In this document: positions 32,310-43,942 of the stretch, in pieces
Layout of the letters: each line of letters opens with the position of its first letter
Position numbering within the stretch: the first letter of the stretch is position 1
Made by a program: the position numbers and the translations under genes
Origin: Chalciporus piperatus
Lineage: Eukaryota; Basidiomycota; Agaricomycetes; Boletales; Boletaceae
NCBI GenBank assembly: GCA_038093975.1
Contig: JBBPTG010000093.1
Coordinates: 1-64,000, forward strand
DNA length: 64,000 nucleotides
Reading direction: 5' to 3'
Notes under the pieces: generated by a model
Databases searched by the model: none
What the model saw: only the letters and a program-made list of their open reading frames with translations
Told to the model about the DNA's origin: nothing

Positions 32310-33801
32310 CTACTCGATGACCCATTTCCTTACGGCCTCCTTGACGAGTCTCGCCATCTCCTCTTTGGCGTGTTTCTTCGCACTGTCGGTGATACCGACC
32401 AGTTTGTCGAGTGCACGTGGGGAAGTGGTGAGGGGGTCGAATTCGAGGAGGTGGCCGTCGCTTGTGGGTATCGAGACGAGAGCTGAGGAGGTGGAGGTGG
32501 AGGGGACACGGTGTACTGTCGGGTTCGGGTTCAGATTTGGAGGAGGCGGGGCTGGGCTGGGGTCGAGGAGTTGGGTCCGAGAATTCGACCGGGTATGGGA
32601 GTTGGTACGCGACTGTGTTCGAGATGAGGGATCGTTCGAATGGGGTTGGGATGGCGATGATGACGATGAGGCGTCGAGGGTGCCAGAGGGATCGCGTCGT
32701 ATGACGATACTGTTCACGCGTCTGAGCGTCTTGGGTGCCTGCGCAGCGCCTTGTTTCTCCTTGCCTTTGCCTTTACCCTTGCTCTTGCCTGTGCCTGCGT
32801 GCGGTGGGACGTCTTCTTCGAATGGTTCTTCGCCTGCGAACCAGCCGAGTCCGAGGGTGTAGGGGTTGGCGAGGGGAGAGCCGTTGACGCTGAGCATGCT
32901 TTCGTCTCTCCGGGGTGCGCGGAGGGTGGGGTAGGTGGGTGCTTTGGCGGGAACCATGGAGGGGTTGAATGTTGCGCTTGATGGTGGGCGGGCTCGTTGG
33001 GCGGTTGTCGTCGTGTTGGTTGGCTTGACTGGGGACATGCGTACGGGGACGAAGGAGGGTGGTTTATTGAGTTTGTGAGGACTTGGTGAGGGACGCGCGC
33101 TTGTGGTCGTTGTGGTGCGGAGTGGGCCGGGTGTACGAACGGCGGGGAAGGCGCGGTTGGAGGGAGGTGGGGCGGTGGGTTTTTTGGGTGTTGCGGTCAT
33201 CATGCGGGCTGGGTTGGATGGGGGGTTGGATGGGGGAGAAGATGGATGGATGGATGGACTTGCCGTTCTTTACAGCTCTGCTGCTATCTCCCTCCTGCCC
33301 ACCCTGCCCAGATCCAGATCCAGACCCACTCGCCCCCACCTCCTCCTGCGCTTCCGCCCACTTTCTCTTCCTCGTCTCCCGATCGATCTCAAACGCCTCC
33401 GTCTGAATCCCATTCACACCCATCCGCTCGCTCTGCATGCCTCTCAAACAAGCTTGAATGTCCCCATCGTACTTGTCTGCGAATTCGCCCATGGGGACCG
33501 TACGGACAAGTTTGGGAATGCGGGAGATGAGACCTTCTTGGTGGAGTCGAAAGTTTTCGAGTGCGACGGCGAGCCATTCTTCGAGTTGACGGACGCGGTG
33601 TTCGACTGTGTGGCGTTGTCGCCGGGTGCGTTTATAATCAGTTATCGAGGGCGAGGGCGAACGTGGGGTGAGGGAAGATGAGGATGGTAAACGGGTGGGG
33701 TAAGATGGATTGGATTGGACGTTACCTTCGATGTCGAGGTTCTTGATGAGTTGTTCTTTCTCTTCTGGAGTGTATTTACGCGTCGTTTGAGGAACTTTCA
33801 T
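32310..33801 (-). CDS. Borealin-like chromosomal passenger complex subunit
   Basis: Borealin/Nbl1 holds the chromosomal passenger complex (Aurora B, INCENP, survivin) together at centromeres. Exon 1 is 33801-33726 (MKVPQTTRKYTPEEKEQLI, NLDIE). Exon 2 starts at 33605 (VEHRVRQLEEWLA, ENFRLHQEGLISRIPKLVR, KYDGDIQACLRGMQ); this is the Nbl1/Borealin N-terminal helical domain. The second intron most likely runs 33329-33209 (GTGGGT...CCCAG), the only junction I found that keeps phase, giving 416 aa. Exon 3 is Pro/Ser/Thr-rich, has a GKSKGKGKGKEK patch, and ends LVGITDSAKKHAKEEMARLVKEAVRKW, the fungal Borealin C-terminal block. Divergent neighbour of PET127, sharing a ~260-bp upstream region. Confidence 0.82.
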
Positions 33802-34061
33802 GGTTCTACGGGTCGTCCAGCTCGTCGGATGAGTTGTCTGATCGCCGTGCTGGACGTGCTTGAACCGATTGAGCTCGACGTGGTGGACGACGAGCAAGTA
33901 CACGAGTAGAGTGATCACGTGATTCGGTACAGACTCTCTATTTTCTGACTTTGTCAGGTTTGACGAAGGACGAACAAGGAGAGATTCAGAAATTCAGAGA
34001 CGGAGACTCAGAGACTCGGAGACGTTCAGAAAGTTGGCCAAAAAATTCGAGGACGAAGCGG

Positions 34062-37000
34062 ATGAAGCGTCTTTCGAGTCGTCTGTCGAGTCGGTCGACA
34101 CTCGTCCTCACCCGACGCATATCGCGCGCCTCTCTGCCTGCAACTTTGCTAGAGTCGGCGGTCCCTGGTCCATCCACCACCAAGGACGCTCGGAAGCCCC
34201 CACCCCCACCGCCTTCACGGACCAAACCCTCACCCCAACTCCTACTCAGCCGTCGCAGTGCCAGATCCAAAGCCCCGGTCAAACCAACCCCAAAACCATT
34301 CCTCTGGCGTCTCGTCAAAGATACCCAACGACGATGCAGGATGCAACAGATCCAAGAGAAAGAGAACGTGGAAACGCGAACGACGTCACGGAGCTTGGAG
34401 GCGAGGTCGGGAATTAAGTCGAGGACGGGGTCGGGGTCGGAGGAGTGGAGTTCAGGGTGGGGAAGGGATGGTGCGTGTTTTGGAACTCGTATTCGCGTGG
34501 AGGACGAAAGTTGATTGAACGTGTAGCGTTGGCACCCCCGTCGAGGTCGAGGATTGGCTCGGAGAAGTTGCATTCTGAGGTATCCTCGTCATCCTCGTCG
34601 TCCGAAAGGATACGCCCGATGCCCCAGCTTCCACTTCCAAAGAAGCTCATCCCGATATCATCAGTGCATGGGCGCGTCCCCCCTCCACATCACATGCCAT
34701 GGGTGCGTCAAGAAGAAGGATATATCAAGGACGTTCAGAACGGAGTACAACCTGGCACTTCCAATGTTCTTAGAGGTGCGTCGCCCCCTTTCCATTCATT
34801 TGCAACCGTGCTCAGATGAGACGACTGACTGGTTGTATGGTAGACGTTGAACCCCCCTCTGAGCACAAACCAATCACCCAACTTGCACACGGTCTCGATC
34901 GTGTATTATTCAAGTCAGTCGACCTTCGAATCCCTCCCTTGTTCTAGCTCAATTGTCCATCATGTTCCGATTTCGTCAACTTGTTACCGCTGTTCATGGT
35001 GGTCACGCACCAGTCCTGGCGTACATTGGCTTCAAGATCCTCGATCAAAGGTGTACAACTTCACACCTTGGTTAGAGTCCATACCGAAAGTGCACGACTT
35101 CGATTTCGATCGGGTCACCGGGTTCGTGAAGAGTTCCGCCGATACGGTGCGTTCCCCTATGCCTTTCACCATATACCGTACATGTCACGAGCTCACATTC
35201 GTATCATCAGGACCTCTGGACATTGGCGAAACAACACGGACGATTGTTCACAGGATCGACGTCGTCCTTGACAGGTCTATTGGGTCATATGTATTTCTTG
35301 ATATCAGGAGACAAGGCGGTAGATACGAATTCGTTGACTCAGGCATTTGTTCATCAGGTGAGTCCCTCGTCTCACCCGGGTGCGTATGTGCGCTTGCTGT
35401 CTCCGTCTGGCGGTGGCAACGTATCGTGGTGACTGTACCCTTCTGTGCTGGAATTCCACCTGCAATACTGTGAGTTGTCGAGGCTTGGATGAAACTGACG
35501 TATTGCAAACAGCCTACAAACTTTACACCCGGCCAACGGATGCCGACTTCGGTGATATTCAATTACACAGACGGCGTCTGGTCCACCGATTCCGATAAAG
35601 TGCAGGAGTTGGCTGAGAAGAACGTGTTGACCTGGATGGTGAGTCCTCCTCCATGGTCGATGATGGGTCAATTGCTCACGATGATGTATCGTAGGGAACG
35701 ATGCTGGAAAAGTTCTTGACGGTTCCTGAGAGGGAGTTCAAGACACTGTTGCGTTCTGCACCTCCGCTTGGGCCGGATGCTGATCAGAGGCGAGAAGCCT
35801 ATCGGTATGCGATGGTAAGTCACCTTGTGATTCACTCTTGGTGCAGAGCAGATGTTGGACGCTATCACGCGTTTACAGTCCGACGCGTTCGTGATGCGAT
35901 CTCAGCTCGATTCGTACGATCCTCGACTACCCGGAACGGGTGTTTTCGACATCAAGACGCGTGCCGCTGTCCCGATCCGGTTGGACGTTCTCAATTACGA
36001 GGTATGTCTCGTCTCGTCTTACCATGTCGCGTCCTTGGTTAAGATCCGTCCCCCCTTTTTTGTCCGCTGGTAGGAAAACTCGGGGTATCTGATCAAAAAA
36101 CTCACGGGTTCACTGGAAAGTTTCGAAAAGGAATACTATGATCTCATCCGAAGCGCCTTCCTCAAATACAGGTCACGCCCTTTTTTTTTTTCTTACTCCT
36201 CCTCTTGGACACACGGAGCTCATACAACCCCCCCGGGTTTTAGCTTCCAAGCTCGGATCGGCAATATGGACGGCGTACTGATCGCTTATCATAACACGGC
36301 TCGGATATTCGGGTTTCAGTACGTTTCGCTCGAGGAGATGGAGCAGAGATTGTATGGGACTGGGAATGGGACGAGGGTGTTTGATAGGTGTGTTTTGTTG
36401 CTCGAGAAGGTGATGATCGACGTCGTGTCGATCTATGGCAACCGAGTGAGTCCCCCATCCACCCATATACAACATTGCTCACCACTCACTCGGCGACGCG
36501 TTTTGTTTTTGTTTTTGTTTTAGAGCATTCGATGTACGTTCGAGACGCGCGAATTGTCAAACGAGTTGACGATCTGGGTCGAACCTGCGACGTGGAACGA
36601 ACGAGTGGAGGGGCGACCGAGGCCGATCAAACAGCTCAACGTGACGGTGACGAATTTCCTCGACGGCGTTGCTGTCAGCGGCGCGCAAGCCATCGAGAGC
36701 GATCGACCATGTACGTTTGCACACTCCTGATTCACTCTTTTCGTGAACTGGAATTCAACTTTCATTCTCACTCTCATTCTCATTTGCGGCTGCGGCTGGC
36801 CTTGCAGGGGTCATTCGATGGATGCTCACAGAGCTTGCGCTTGACGAAGCTGAGGTTAGGAGACGGTTGGAGGGAGCGCGGGAGAGACAGTTCAAGGAGA
36901 TGAATTTACCTGCTGGGGTGGAGGATGCGGAGGAGATGGTCAAGGTGTGGGAGAGGATCGATTATGGTGGGGAGCGTGCTGCTGCTTCTTCTTCCTCTTC

Positions 37001-37484
37001 CTCCGAATCCACTTCCACCTCCAAGTCTACCGCTACCTCCGCGTCCACCTCCACCTCCACTCCCGCGTCGACATCGACATCCACCTCCCGTTCATCGTCT
37101 GAAAGCAAAACCGAGTCCAAAACCAAGCCCACGTCTACGTCTACGTCTACGTCTACGTCCGGAGAAACCGCATCTGCGCCAACAGCTGGGCCTGCGTTCG
37201 TGAAGACGCTCAATTTCAGACACCCCCATCCGAGCATCTTACACCTCCGTCAGCTTGCAGCTCAAGGGAGGGAGGAGACGTTGAGAGAGGAAGCAGAGGG
37301 GAAGGAAAAGGAAAAGGTCGTTTGGGGCGCGCCGGAGGGATGGCATTGGGTTCGGGATGCCGAGGGGGGGAGGTTGCCGGATGCGGGGGATACCGTGACG
37401 GGGGAGGTGGAGGTGGAGGGTGTTGTCGTTGGTGATTCGCCGGAGGTGGAGACTGATAGAAAGGGGTGGTCGTATTATATGTAA
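34062..37484 (+). CDS. PET127: Mitochondrial Pet127 family protein
   Basis: Pet127 acts in mitochondrial RNA 5' processing and degradation. Twelve exons join in phase to 855 aa: 34062-34470, 34527-34775, 34844-34913, 35014-35146, 35211-35357, 35513-35638, 35695-35814, 35852-36001, 36074-36171, 36244-36445, 36524-36710, 36808-37484. The start was chosen because MKRLSSRLSSRSTLVLTRRI is an Arg/Ser-rich, acid-free mitochondrial presequence. Family blocks: LAHGLDRVLFNPGVHWLQDP, NFTPWLESIPKVHDFDFD, FTPGQRMPTSVIFNYTDG, GVFDIKTRAAVPIRLD, LIRSAFLKYSFQARIGNMDG. GVFDIKTR is the Asp-x-Lys part of a PD-(D/E)xK nuclease-like site; whether it is catalytic cannot be told here. The tail has a Ser/Thr repeat (36975-37160), coded partly by a CTACGT microsatellite. 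A 78-codon minus-strand frame overlapping exon 2 is a shadow. Confidence 0.93.
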
Positions 37485-38420
37485 GGGGAGTTGGCATCTC
37501 GATGTGCATTTAGATGGAGACTTTTTTTTTTTTTTTTTTTTTTCTTGCATATGACATTGCATTGGCATGGCTAACAAAGTATCGTAGCATAGCAGAGCGC
37601 GCAGTAATACTGTAGATAGATTATGATCAGGGGGTCTTCACCGCTCTTTGCATCTGGCGCGCGCCCGTTCAGTCTGCCGTACAGTAGATCTGAACTTTTG
37701 TCCCCGCGCCGTCAACGTTGGTTTCAGATCCGTGAGGCTATTGATCGTGATGCCGTACACGCTGGCACTGCTCGTGTTGTTAGATTCAGATGCACACGAG
37801 ATTAAACCTTGTAATGATCAGGGGAAGAAGAGATCCAGCATTCGATAAGGTTAAGTCGGGACGTTCGAATCCCATTTGGGTGTCAACTTTTCGAATTCGA
37901 AGTCGCCGCTTTCTGTCATGGCTCCAATGATCGATCGATGAGACGATGGCGTAGATTCGAAAGGATCCAAGTTGAACCCACGAGTCCACGGAGCGGGCAG
38001 AATTCTCGGTGTGGCACGGATCATCGCGATGAAACAAAAGACAAAGAAAGGGAAGCGAGGCAAGTCAGTGCACCTCAGGCTGTTGGGTCATCATCGATCA
38101 TCGATCATCCCCTACGAGTACCTCAGCGAGCGAGCACGCCGCCGGGGAACCGTCCCCTGATCGCGAGACTGAATCGTAAGCCTCGTCATCATCGCGTCAC
38201 CTTTTGCGCATTGAGATCGAATCACCTCAGTGATGTAGATGCGACGTACCTAGGCCCTATCTTCCTCCTCGAACGCTGCGGCACGCCCTCCCCCCCTCGA
38301 AAACAAGGAAAGATGCGCAAGCCTCTACCTCCGTTTCCAACGTTCCGGCTGGCTTCACGAATCTGTCTTTGTGCTCGTCCCGAAAGGGGTGTTCGACGGA
38401 ACTTCCAGCGGGGCGCAGAG
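37485..38420. other. Intergenic, no gene recognised
   Basis: A run of about 23 T residues at 37520-37542 follows PET127. A minus-strand frame (about 38025-37851) reads like coding sequence but has no recognised domain and no clear start. I do not call it a gene. Confidence 0.4.
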
Positions 38421-38840
38421 TTTTAGGCTGATTGATTGATTTTGGCAGGAATAGGAGGGTTGGGAGTGTGGAGGAGGGCTGTGTTGAGGCTGTTTGAGGA
38501 CGGGTATGGGAGTGTCAGTTAGGGGTGGGGGTGAGTACGTGAATGATGGTCTGGGTGGGGTGTTGTTGGGCAGGGTAGGCGTCAGTGAAGTGGGAGAGTT
38601 GGCTGTGTACGTGTATGTCAGGATATCGAGATGATGAATCGTGCTTCGGTCATTGAAAGGTTTACTTGGTTACATACCAACGCCACTTACCGTAGAGAGG
38701 CATGGAATGATGTAGCACCGTCGGTCAGCGGCATCTACATGGTTCGTCAGTGTGCTCGCTTGACCAGAATGCGTCGTGCGACATCTTCAAGCATAGAGAG
38801 AGTCATCGTGTGCGTGATCGATGACAACCTTGCATACCCA
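38421..38840. repeat. Dispersed duplicate, copy 1
   Basis: About 420 bp, from TTTTAGGCTGATTGATTGAT to ATCGATGACAACCT, also present at 42457-42857 in the same orientation with scattered substitutions and small indels. Contains GTGAGTACGTGAATGATG and TCGGTCATTGAAAGG in both. No recognised coding content. Confidence 0.85.
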
Positions 38841-38958
38841 CCGATTGTGTTTGAGCCTTGCGGATCGTGGTTGCCACCGACTTTGCGCAAAAATGCCAAG
38901 TGACGCTCCCGGACGTGCCTGCCCAATCATAAGTAGGCAGCGCACGAAGTCTACGGAG

Positions 38959-40250
38959 TTATATCAAAAAAAAAAAGCCGATCACGACCACCACTCCAAA
39001 TTTGGCATCTCCCCGGGCACACGGACCAGCCTCTCCGCAAAGAAACCCTGCTACTACAACGACAACTTGGTTGGATGTCGGACGCCGCTCAGGCCGCGAC
39101 CAACACTTTTCCATCAATGCCCAGTGCTGGTCATCCAATAATACATGACGGCGAGGTGATTTCTTCTCTGCAAGCTTTAGGACGATGATTCGGTAATCAC
39201 TCTCGTCCTTCCATGGGATATCACCAGACAACACCTGGGGAGGAAACCGGGGGTCAGTCATCGACAATGCATCCGGTCAAGTCATACCTCGAACATAATA
39301 CAGCCAAATGAGTACACATCCGCAGGAGGCTTTGGCTCACAGCCATCCATTCTCTCCGGTGCTGCCCATCTGACAGCACCTGCTTTGCTCGACAAGCGGT
39401 GCAGGTATGACATGCCACTCTGCAGCTTTCCGATGGCAGACGCATGGCCAAAGTCACTGATTCTCGGTCGGTTCTCCTCGTCTATCAGTACATTGCCCTG
39501 CTTGGAGATTAACATATGTGTAAAGGGCGAAAAGGGTTATCATAAACCTACACTGTGCAAGTCTCCGTGAAGCACGGGAATCGAATGTACTGTGCAAAAT
39601 CATGAAATTAGAAACATTGCAAGATGCATCAATCCAGAACGTACGATATGCGAGGCCAGATCCAATCCCAAGCACCTGTGATCGTTCAGCATCGTCGATT
39701 GAAACAACGAATCCAACCACTTACCAACTCTAGCCGCTCGTCCAACGTAAGTGTCTCGCCCCTGACCTTGAGGAAAGAGTGTAGAGAGCCATTTGACATC
39801 CAGGGTGATACTGGTGCGAGTACAGGTCCAAAACTATTCGTTACACCCAGCAGGGGAACGATGTTCTGGTGCTCGAGTCTTCTCCAGACACCGATTTCTC
39901 GACGCAGAACCTGCTGTCCAAGATTCGATTCATTGAGAATCCAGTACTACCCGAATTATTCAGAGAACTGACCCTGTTGAGCTCCCGCAGTCGCTTCTCG
40001 TTCTCGTCAGAATCTTCGGATCGGCAGTATCTCAAAACCTTCACCGCAACCTGTAGGCCGATGAGCATCCACATTCAAGTTCAAGCGCAAGATTACTCAC
40101 CATTGTCGAGGATCCTTGTGTGTCCCTGTACCTGCACTTGTGTACATCACCGAATGCTCCCCAAGCGACGAGAATGGCCGACTCTTTATCGATTCTGTCA
40201 GTCAAGTCGGGCGGCGGGCAGGCTTCAGCGCTATACGAAGTCAATCAGCC
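38959..40250 (-). CDS. Serine/threonine protein kinase, TKL-like, spliced
   Basis: Mushroom-type kinase gene with short introns. The glycine-rich loop reads LVAWGAFGDVHKCRY (about 40190-40140). The ATP-binding lysine is in VAVKVLRYCRSEDSDENEKRLRE (about 40050-39980). REIGVWRRLEHQNIVPLLGV, then PWMSNGSLHSFLKVRG. The catalytic loop is VLHGDLHSGNVLIDEENRPRISDFGHA, where Asp and Asn and the DFG motif are intact across an intron. WAAPERMDGCEPKPPADVYSFGCIMFE is the APE segment, then GDIPWKDESDYRI and CWSRPERRPTS. The 5' exon is unresolved (an acceptor GTATAG sits near 40233). The frame runs on to a stop at 38959 through a valine run that may be intron-derived. Likely an active kinase; substrate unknown. 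Confidence 0.82.
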
Positions 40251-40597
40251 ATCTCAGTAAATGCCAATCACAGGTAAACCACGCACATGAGCATTCGAGG
40301 GGATATATGGGTTGTATTGAGAGCGCTGGGTGTGTCTGAGTCTTCTGTGACGATTTGTGGGAGAGGTATGTAAGGTCAGACTGCGTGGGGGGGTGGGAAG
40401 AGCTAGGTCCTGTGCGCACAGGAAACATGTGTATGTCTAAGTATAACCTGGTCCGAGTGCCTAACCTGGCAGTCCCTCCATACCACCTGTTTGGGAAGGA
40501 CATTCCAAGGGGAACAAACCATACTCCAGCCCAATCCTCATTATCGAGCAAGCACGGCCATTGATCCCGACAAGCTCCCTATCTCAGACAAGGAAGA

Positions 40598-40968
40598 ATG
40601 TCCGAGTCTGTACCCTCGCATCGTCCTCATCCAAAAGGGAAGTCCGATGTGTATCCGTTGAAGCGTATGATCTCGGATGATCTGAGCTCCCGGCTGATCG
40701 ATTTCGAACGCTCGAGGACGCTCAGCCGTGCTGACGAGAAACGAGAAGAAGAGCAGGCAGTGTTAAGATTGTTTAACGATCTGGATAGTACCATTGAGCG
40801 TCACGCTCGGACGCTTTGGTGGGCGCAGCCTGAGGTTTGCGCGATGGACGGACGGTAGGTGAAACCTGAAGCTTTGAAGAATCGACTTGGCCTTTGATTG
40901 CTCGTGGGTGCAGCGGCGCACAATACAGCACCGCCAAGTCCTGTATTGTGTATTTATTCACACCGTGA
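40598..40968 (+). CDS. Small hypothetical protein (2 exons, 103 aa)
   Basis: ATG 40598 opens MSESVPSHRPHPKGKSDVYP. Exon 1 ends at 40854, an intron with GTAGGT...GTGCAG follows, and exon 2 (40914-40968) ends IVYLFTP and stop. The middle is charged and probably helical (RADEKREEEQAVLRLF). No family recognised. It may be a real short gene or a fortuitous frame. Confidence 0.35.
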
Positions 40969-41736
40969 CGGCGTACAACGTGCGTCTAGCCAGAATTTAT
41001 CATGGTCAGAGAACTTCTCGCAGGTAGGAAAAAACTTATTTTGTGGGGCAATCAAGAGGCTCTGTGCAAGGGTCCGAGTCCATTAAGGTAGACTCCTGCC
41101 CTAGTTTTGCCAGGACTGACATTGGAAAGTAATTCCTGCCAGTGATTGCCGTCATCAACCCAGTGCCCAGTGGGGGACTTTAGGTACTTAGACGTGCTTT
41201 CTCTGCCCTCATTTTCTCCGTTCCGATGGTGTCCCCTTGTGTCTGTGCGCCGAGTAACATCTATTTGAGCGTCTCGACTCAAAGTCTTGACAACCTTCGC
41301 TTCAAACTCAGCGGTACTGCTCGACAACTCACCCTTCACCACCACAATGAAACAAATGACTGCCAGCTGCCGGTGTCCTGTCGGTAAGTACCTCATTCGA
41401 CGTCGACCCCCCCAACGAAAAATCACCCCGGCAGAAAGGAAGTACATAGGATCGCTCAGCGCGGTGACTCGGACCATCCCTCCACTTTACCCTGTTGGCA
41501 AAATTCAGCGATCGGTATAACTCGTTCAAATCGACACCACTCGCACAACACGCACTCGTCTCTTCATCATCACTGGGGTTCACCAAGTAATGACAAACTA
41601 AATGTTCTTTGAATCAGCCTGAAGTTGAGGTTGACCACGCTCGTCATCCTCTGAAGCAGGGTGGAAGCGTCTCATGAGAAGCCATCTTTCGATGGAGTCG
41701 GGGTGACGATCCTCAACGTCGGATTTCCTCCCGCGA

Positions 41737-42004
41737 ATGGATTCGTACCTCAATGCTCGACTTGCACCAAACTCACCAGGCGACGACTTAGATGGACGTT
41801 TGTACTACAATTCTTTGTCTACATCCAGGTCACTAGACCTTCGCACGAAATCCGACAAGTACTCTCGAAGGACTGCCGAACGCCAGAAATATGTACTGGA
41901 TCGAAGACTGGGATTCGCTGTCCTTACGAACAGGTACCTAATTTGCTACCTACTGACTCACTAGGCGTCACCGGTCTTCTACGTTCAAGCTGATTGAGTC
42001 ATAG
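41737..42004 (+). CDS. Possible small two-exon protein
   Basis: ATG 41737 (MDSYLNARLAPNSPG) with exon 1 to 41933, a GTACCT...CACTAG intron with a CTGAC branch-like site, and exon 2 from 41965 ending FKLIES at 42004. Rich in Ser/Arg/Leu. No family recognised; upstream exons are possible around 41280-41590, where further short frames and intron-like signals occur. Confidence 0.25.
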
Positions 42005-42011
42005 TAACTCG

Positions 42012-42473
42012 ATGCTGAGCCGTATCGCGGACGTGTGGTCGAACACAGATCCACCTGAAATGATCAAAGGAGAAACCACGCGAAGGAACCATTCACACAC
42101 ACCACACCGTAGCCTGAAAAACCCACACCCAGATCCAAGTCGTCTGACCAGATTGCAAATGTTACGCAGGTGGGGACTGCATCCGAATGCGTTACATCTG
42201 GGAAGAGAGGCAGAGAACTATCAACAGCTTGCCGAACATTCCTTCCAGAACTGGAATGGATATGCGATCATCAAACAACTTCGTACCATCGTACCCATCC
42301 GAGCGATCGTCTCTCAATACTACGCACCAAAGGACGACCCCAGTGGACGAGGACAAGGAGAGAGTCAGCAGCCCGAGGAAGGACACTTGAAATCGTACCC
42401 AAGTCCTATCTGTCTACAAAATTTCCGGTGGGGTGTGGGGGGAGTTGAGTGGAATTTTAGGTTGATTGATTGA
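42012..42473 (+). CDS. Hypothetical ORF, 153 aa
   Basis: MLSRIADVWSNTDPP... with LTRLQMLRRWGLHPNALHLG and an Arg/Gln-rich second half. It ends just inside the duplicated repeat (WNFRLID, stop at 42473). No domain recognised, no clear promoter; the end within a repeat weakens the case. Confidence 0.25.
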   Translation: MLSRIADVWSNTDPPEMIKGETTRRNHSHTPHRSLKNPHPDPSRLTRLQMLRRWGLHPNALHLGREAENYQQLAEHSFQNWNGYAIIKQLRTIVPIRAIVSQYYAPKDDPSGRGQGESQQPEEGHLKSYPSPICLQNFRWGVGGVEWNFRLID

Positions 42474-42857
42474 TTTTGGTAGGAGGAGGGGCCATGTTGA
42501 GACTGTTTGGGGATTTGAGGATGGGTATGAGCCTAGTGTCGGTTGGGGGTGGGAGGTGAGTACGTGAATGATGTTTTTTGTGCGGGGTGTTGTTGAGCAC
42601 AGCAGGCCAGTGAAGTGGGAGAGTTTGGTGTGAACGTGTATGTCAGGATATTGAGATGATGGATCGTGTTTCGGTCATTGAAAGGTTCGCAGAACTTGGT
42701 TGTACCGACATCGATTACCGTAGAGAGGCATGGCATGATGTGCATGCACCGTCGGTCAGCGACATCTACATGGTTCGTCAGTGACCAGAATGCTTCGTGC
42801 GACACCTTCAGCAGAGTCTTCATCGTGTGCGTGATCGATGACAACCTCGCACCCACT
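42457..42857. repeat. Dispersed duplicate, copy 2
   Basis: Second copy of the element at 38421-38840, same orientation, about 4 kb away. The pair flanks the kinase gene and the small ORFs, so it may be a segmental duplication or a non-autonomous repeat. Confidence 0.85.
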
Positions 42858-43942
42858 GATTCTGTTTGGGGAACGAATGTCAAACCGCGCGCGATCCGCA
42901 AGGTTCGGATGTCTGTGTTCCTTCCCCGAGCATCTGCATTGCTCAAAGTTTACGCAGCTAGACTGTCATGCGGTACATGAGGTCGAGGTCGCTTAGCGCG
43001 GGAAAGTTGAACAGCGATCCAAACCCGGGCTAGACTACTTACTAACTTTGTTGACCGACTGACCTTGCGGTCTATCCTCGATGCTACATGTCGCTTTCCT
43101 TCCTTTGGTTTCTTCTTTTCCCTCCGGAGAGTAAGTTCCAAGAGAGCGGATGGGCCTTTAAAAGACCCGTGGCGATGGGCGGATCAAGGGAAGTACAGTG
43201 GTGAAATTTGAAACATCGTGCACGTCTTTTCAATTTTGCGACGTAAAATTTGCTGATGGCTTGCCAGTTGAAGCTGGACGCACCCGGACCTACCGACCAA
43301 GTGCGTCCCTCTATTGTCTCGGAGCGTGGAGTACAAAAAGTCAAAGACATCAGATCAGAGACGCTTTGAGACTGCCACTCTTTCCGCCGGGTGTTTGCTA
43401 TCAAATTATGCACATTCAACGAAGGCCTTTTTATGACATTGCATTCTGGGTGGGCACCGGGAGACTGCTTTCCAGAGCTGGTCGGACTTGAGGCCCATTT
43501 GTCAACGGGCTAGCTTCTTTGCCTATCGCGATACCATTGCCAACTCTCAGAGTTTCCGGAGAAGGGCTTCCGGCGCGTCGACACTTCGGGAGACTTTGAC
43601 ATCCACTTCTCGCCGACTCGCGGCAAGTTTCAAGACAGGCAAAGGCACAGACGGGGACAGACGAGTGAACGTTTGACAACTCCGCATTCCATTCCAGTTG
43701 GCAGTTGGCAGTTTCCCCGGGCCCAAGTACTGGCGCCAGATGCGTTGATACACCGGGGCCCACGTAGTCCCCCCTAGGCAGACCCAAGAGTCAGATGAAG
43801 ACAGTCGTCCACCCTCACTAGGGGGCCCACGCGGCTGGCACGCGCCACACCCGAACTTTGTTCTAAAGTTTGAGGAATGAATCCTATAAATGTCGACCCA
43901 CTCAAGGTGAGTTGCTTCCTTTACTAATACTAACACGCACCC
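42858..43942 (+). promoter_or_regulatory. Upstream region of the UNC93-like gene
   Basis: No gene recognised. CCTATAAATG at 43883-43892 is a good TATA box 50-60 bp before the start codon. Just before the ATG lies TACTAATACTAAC, a fungal branch-point consensus, followed by CTTGCAG inside the first codons. Splicing there would not stay in frame with the only upstream ATG, so I kept the start at 43943. Confidence 0.5.

Noticed and set aside
33986..34650. Two minus-strand frames (195 and 78 codons) opposite the first PET127 exons
   Set aside because: The plus strand gives a presequence and phase-consistent junctions into conserved Pet127 blocks; the minus frames match nothing.
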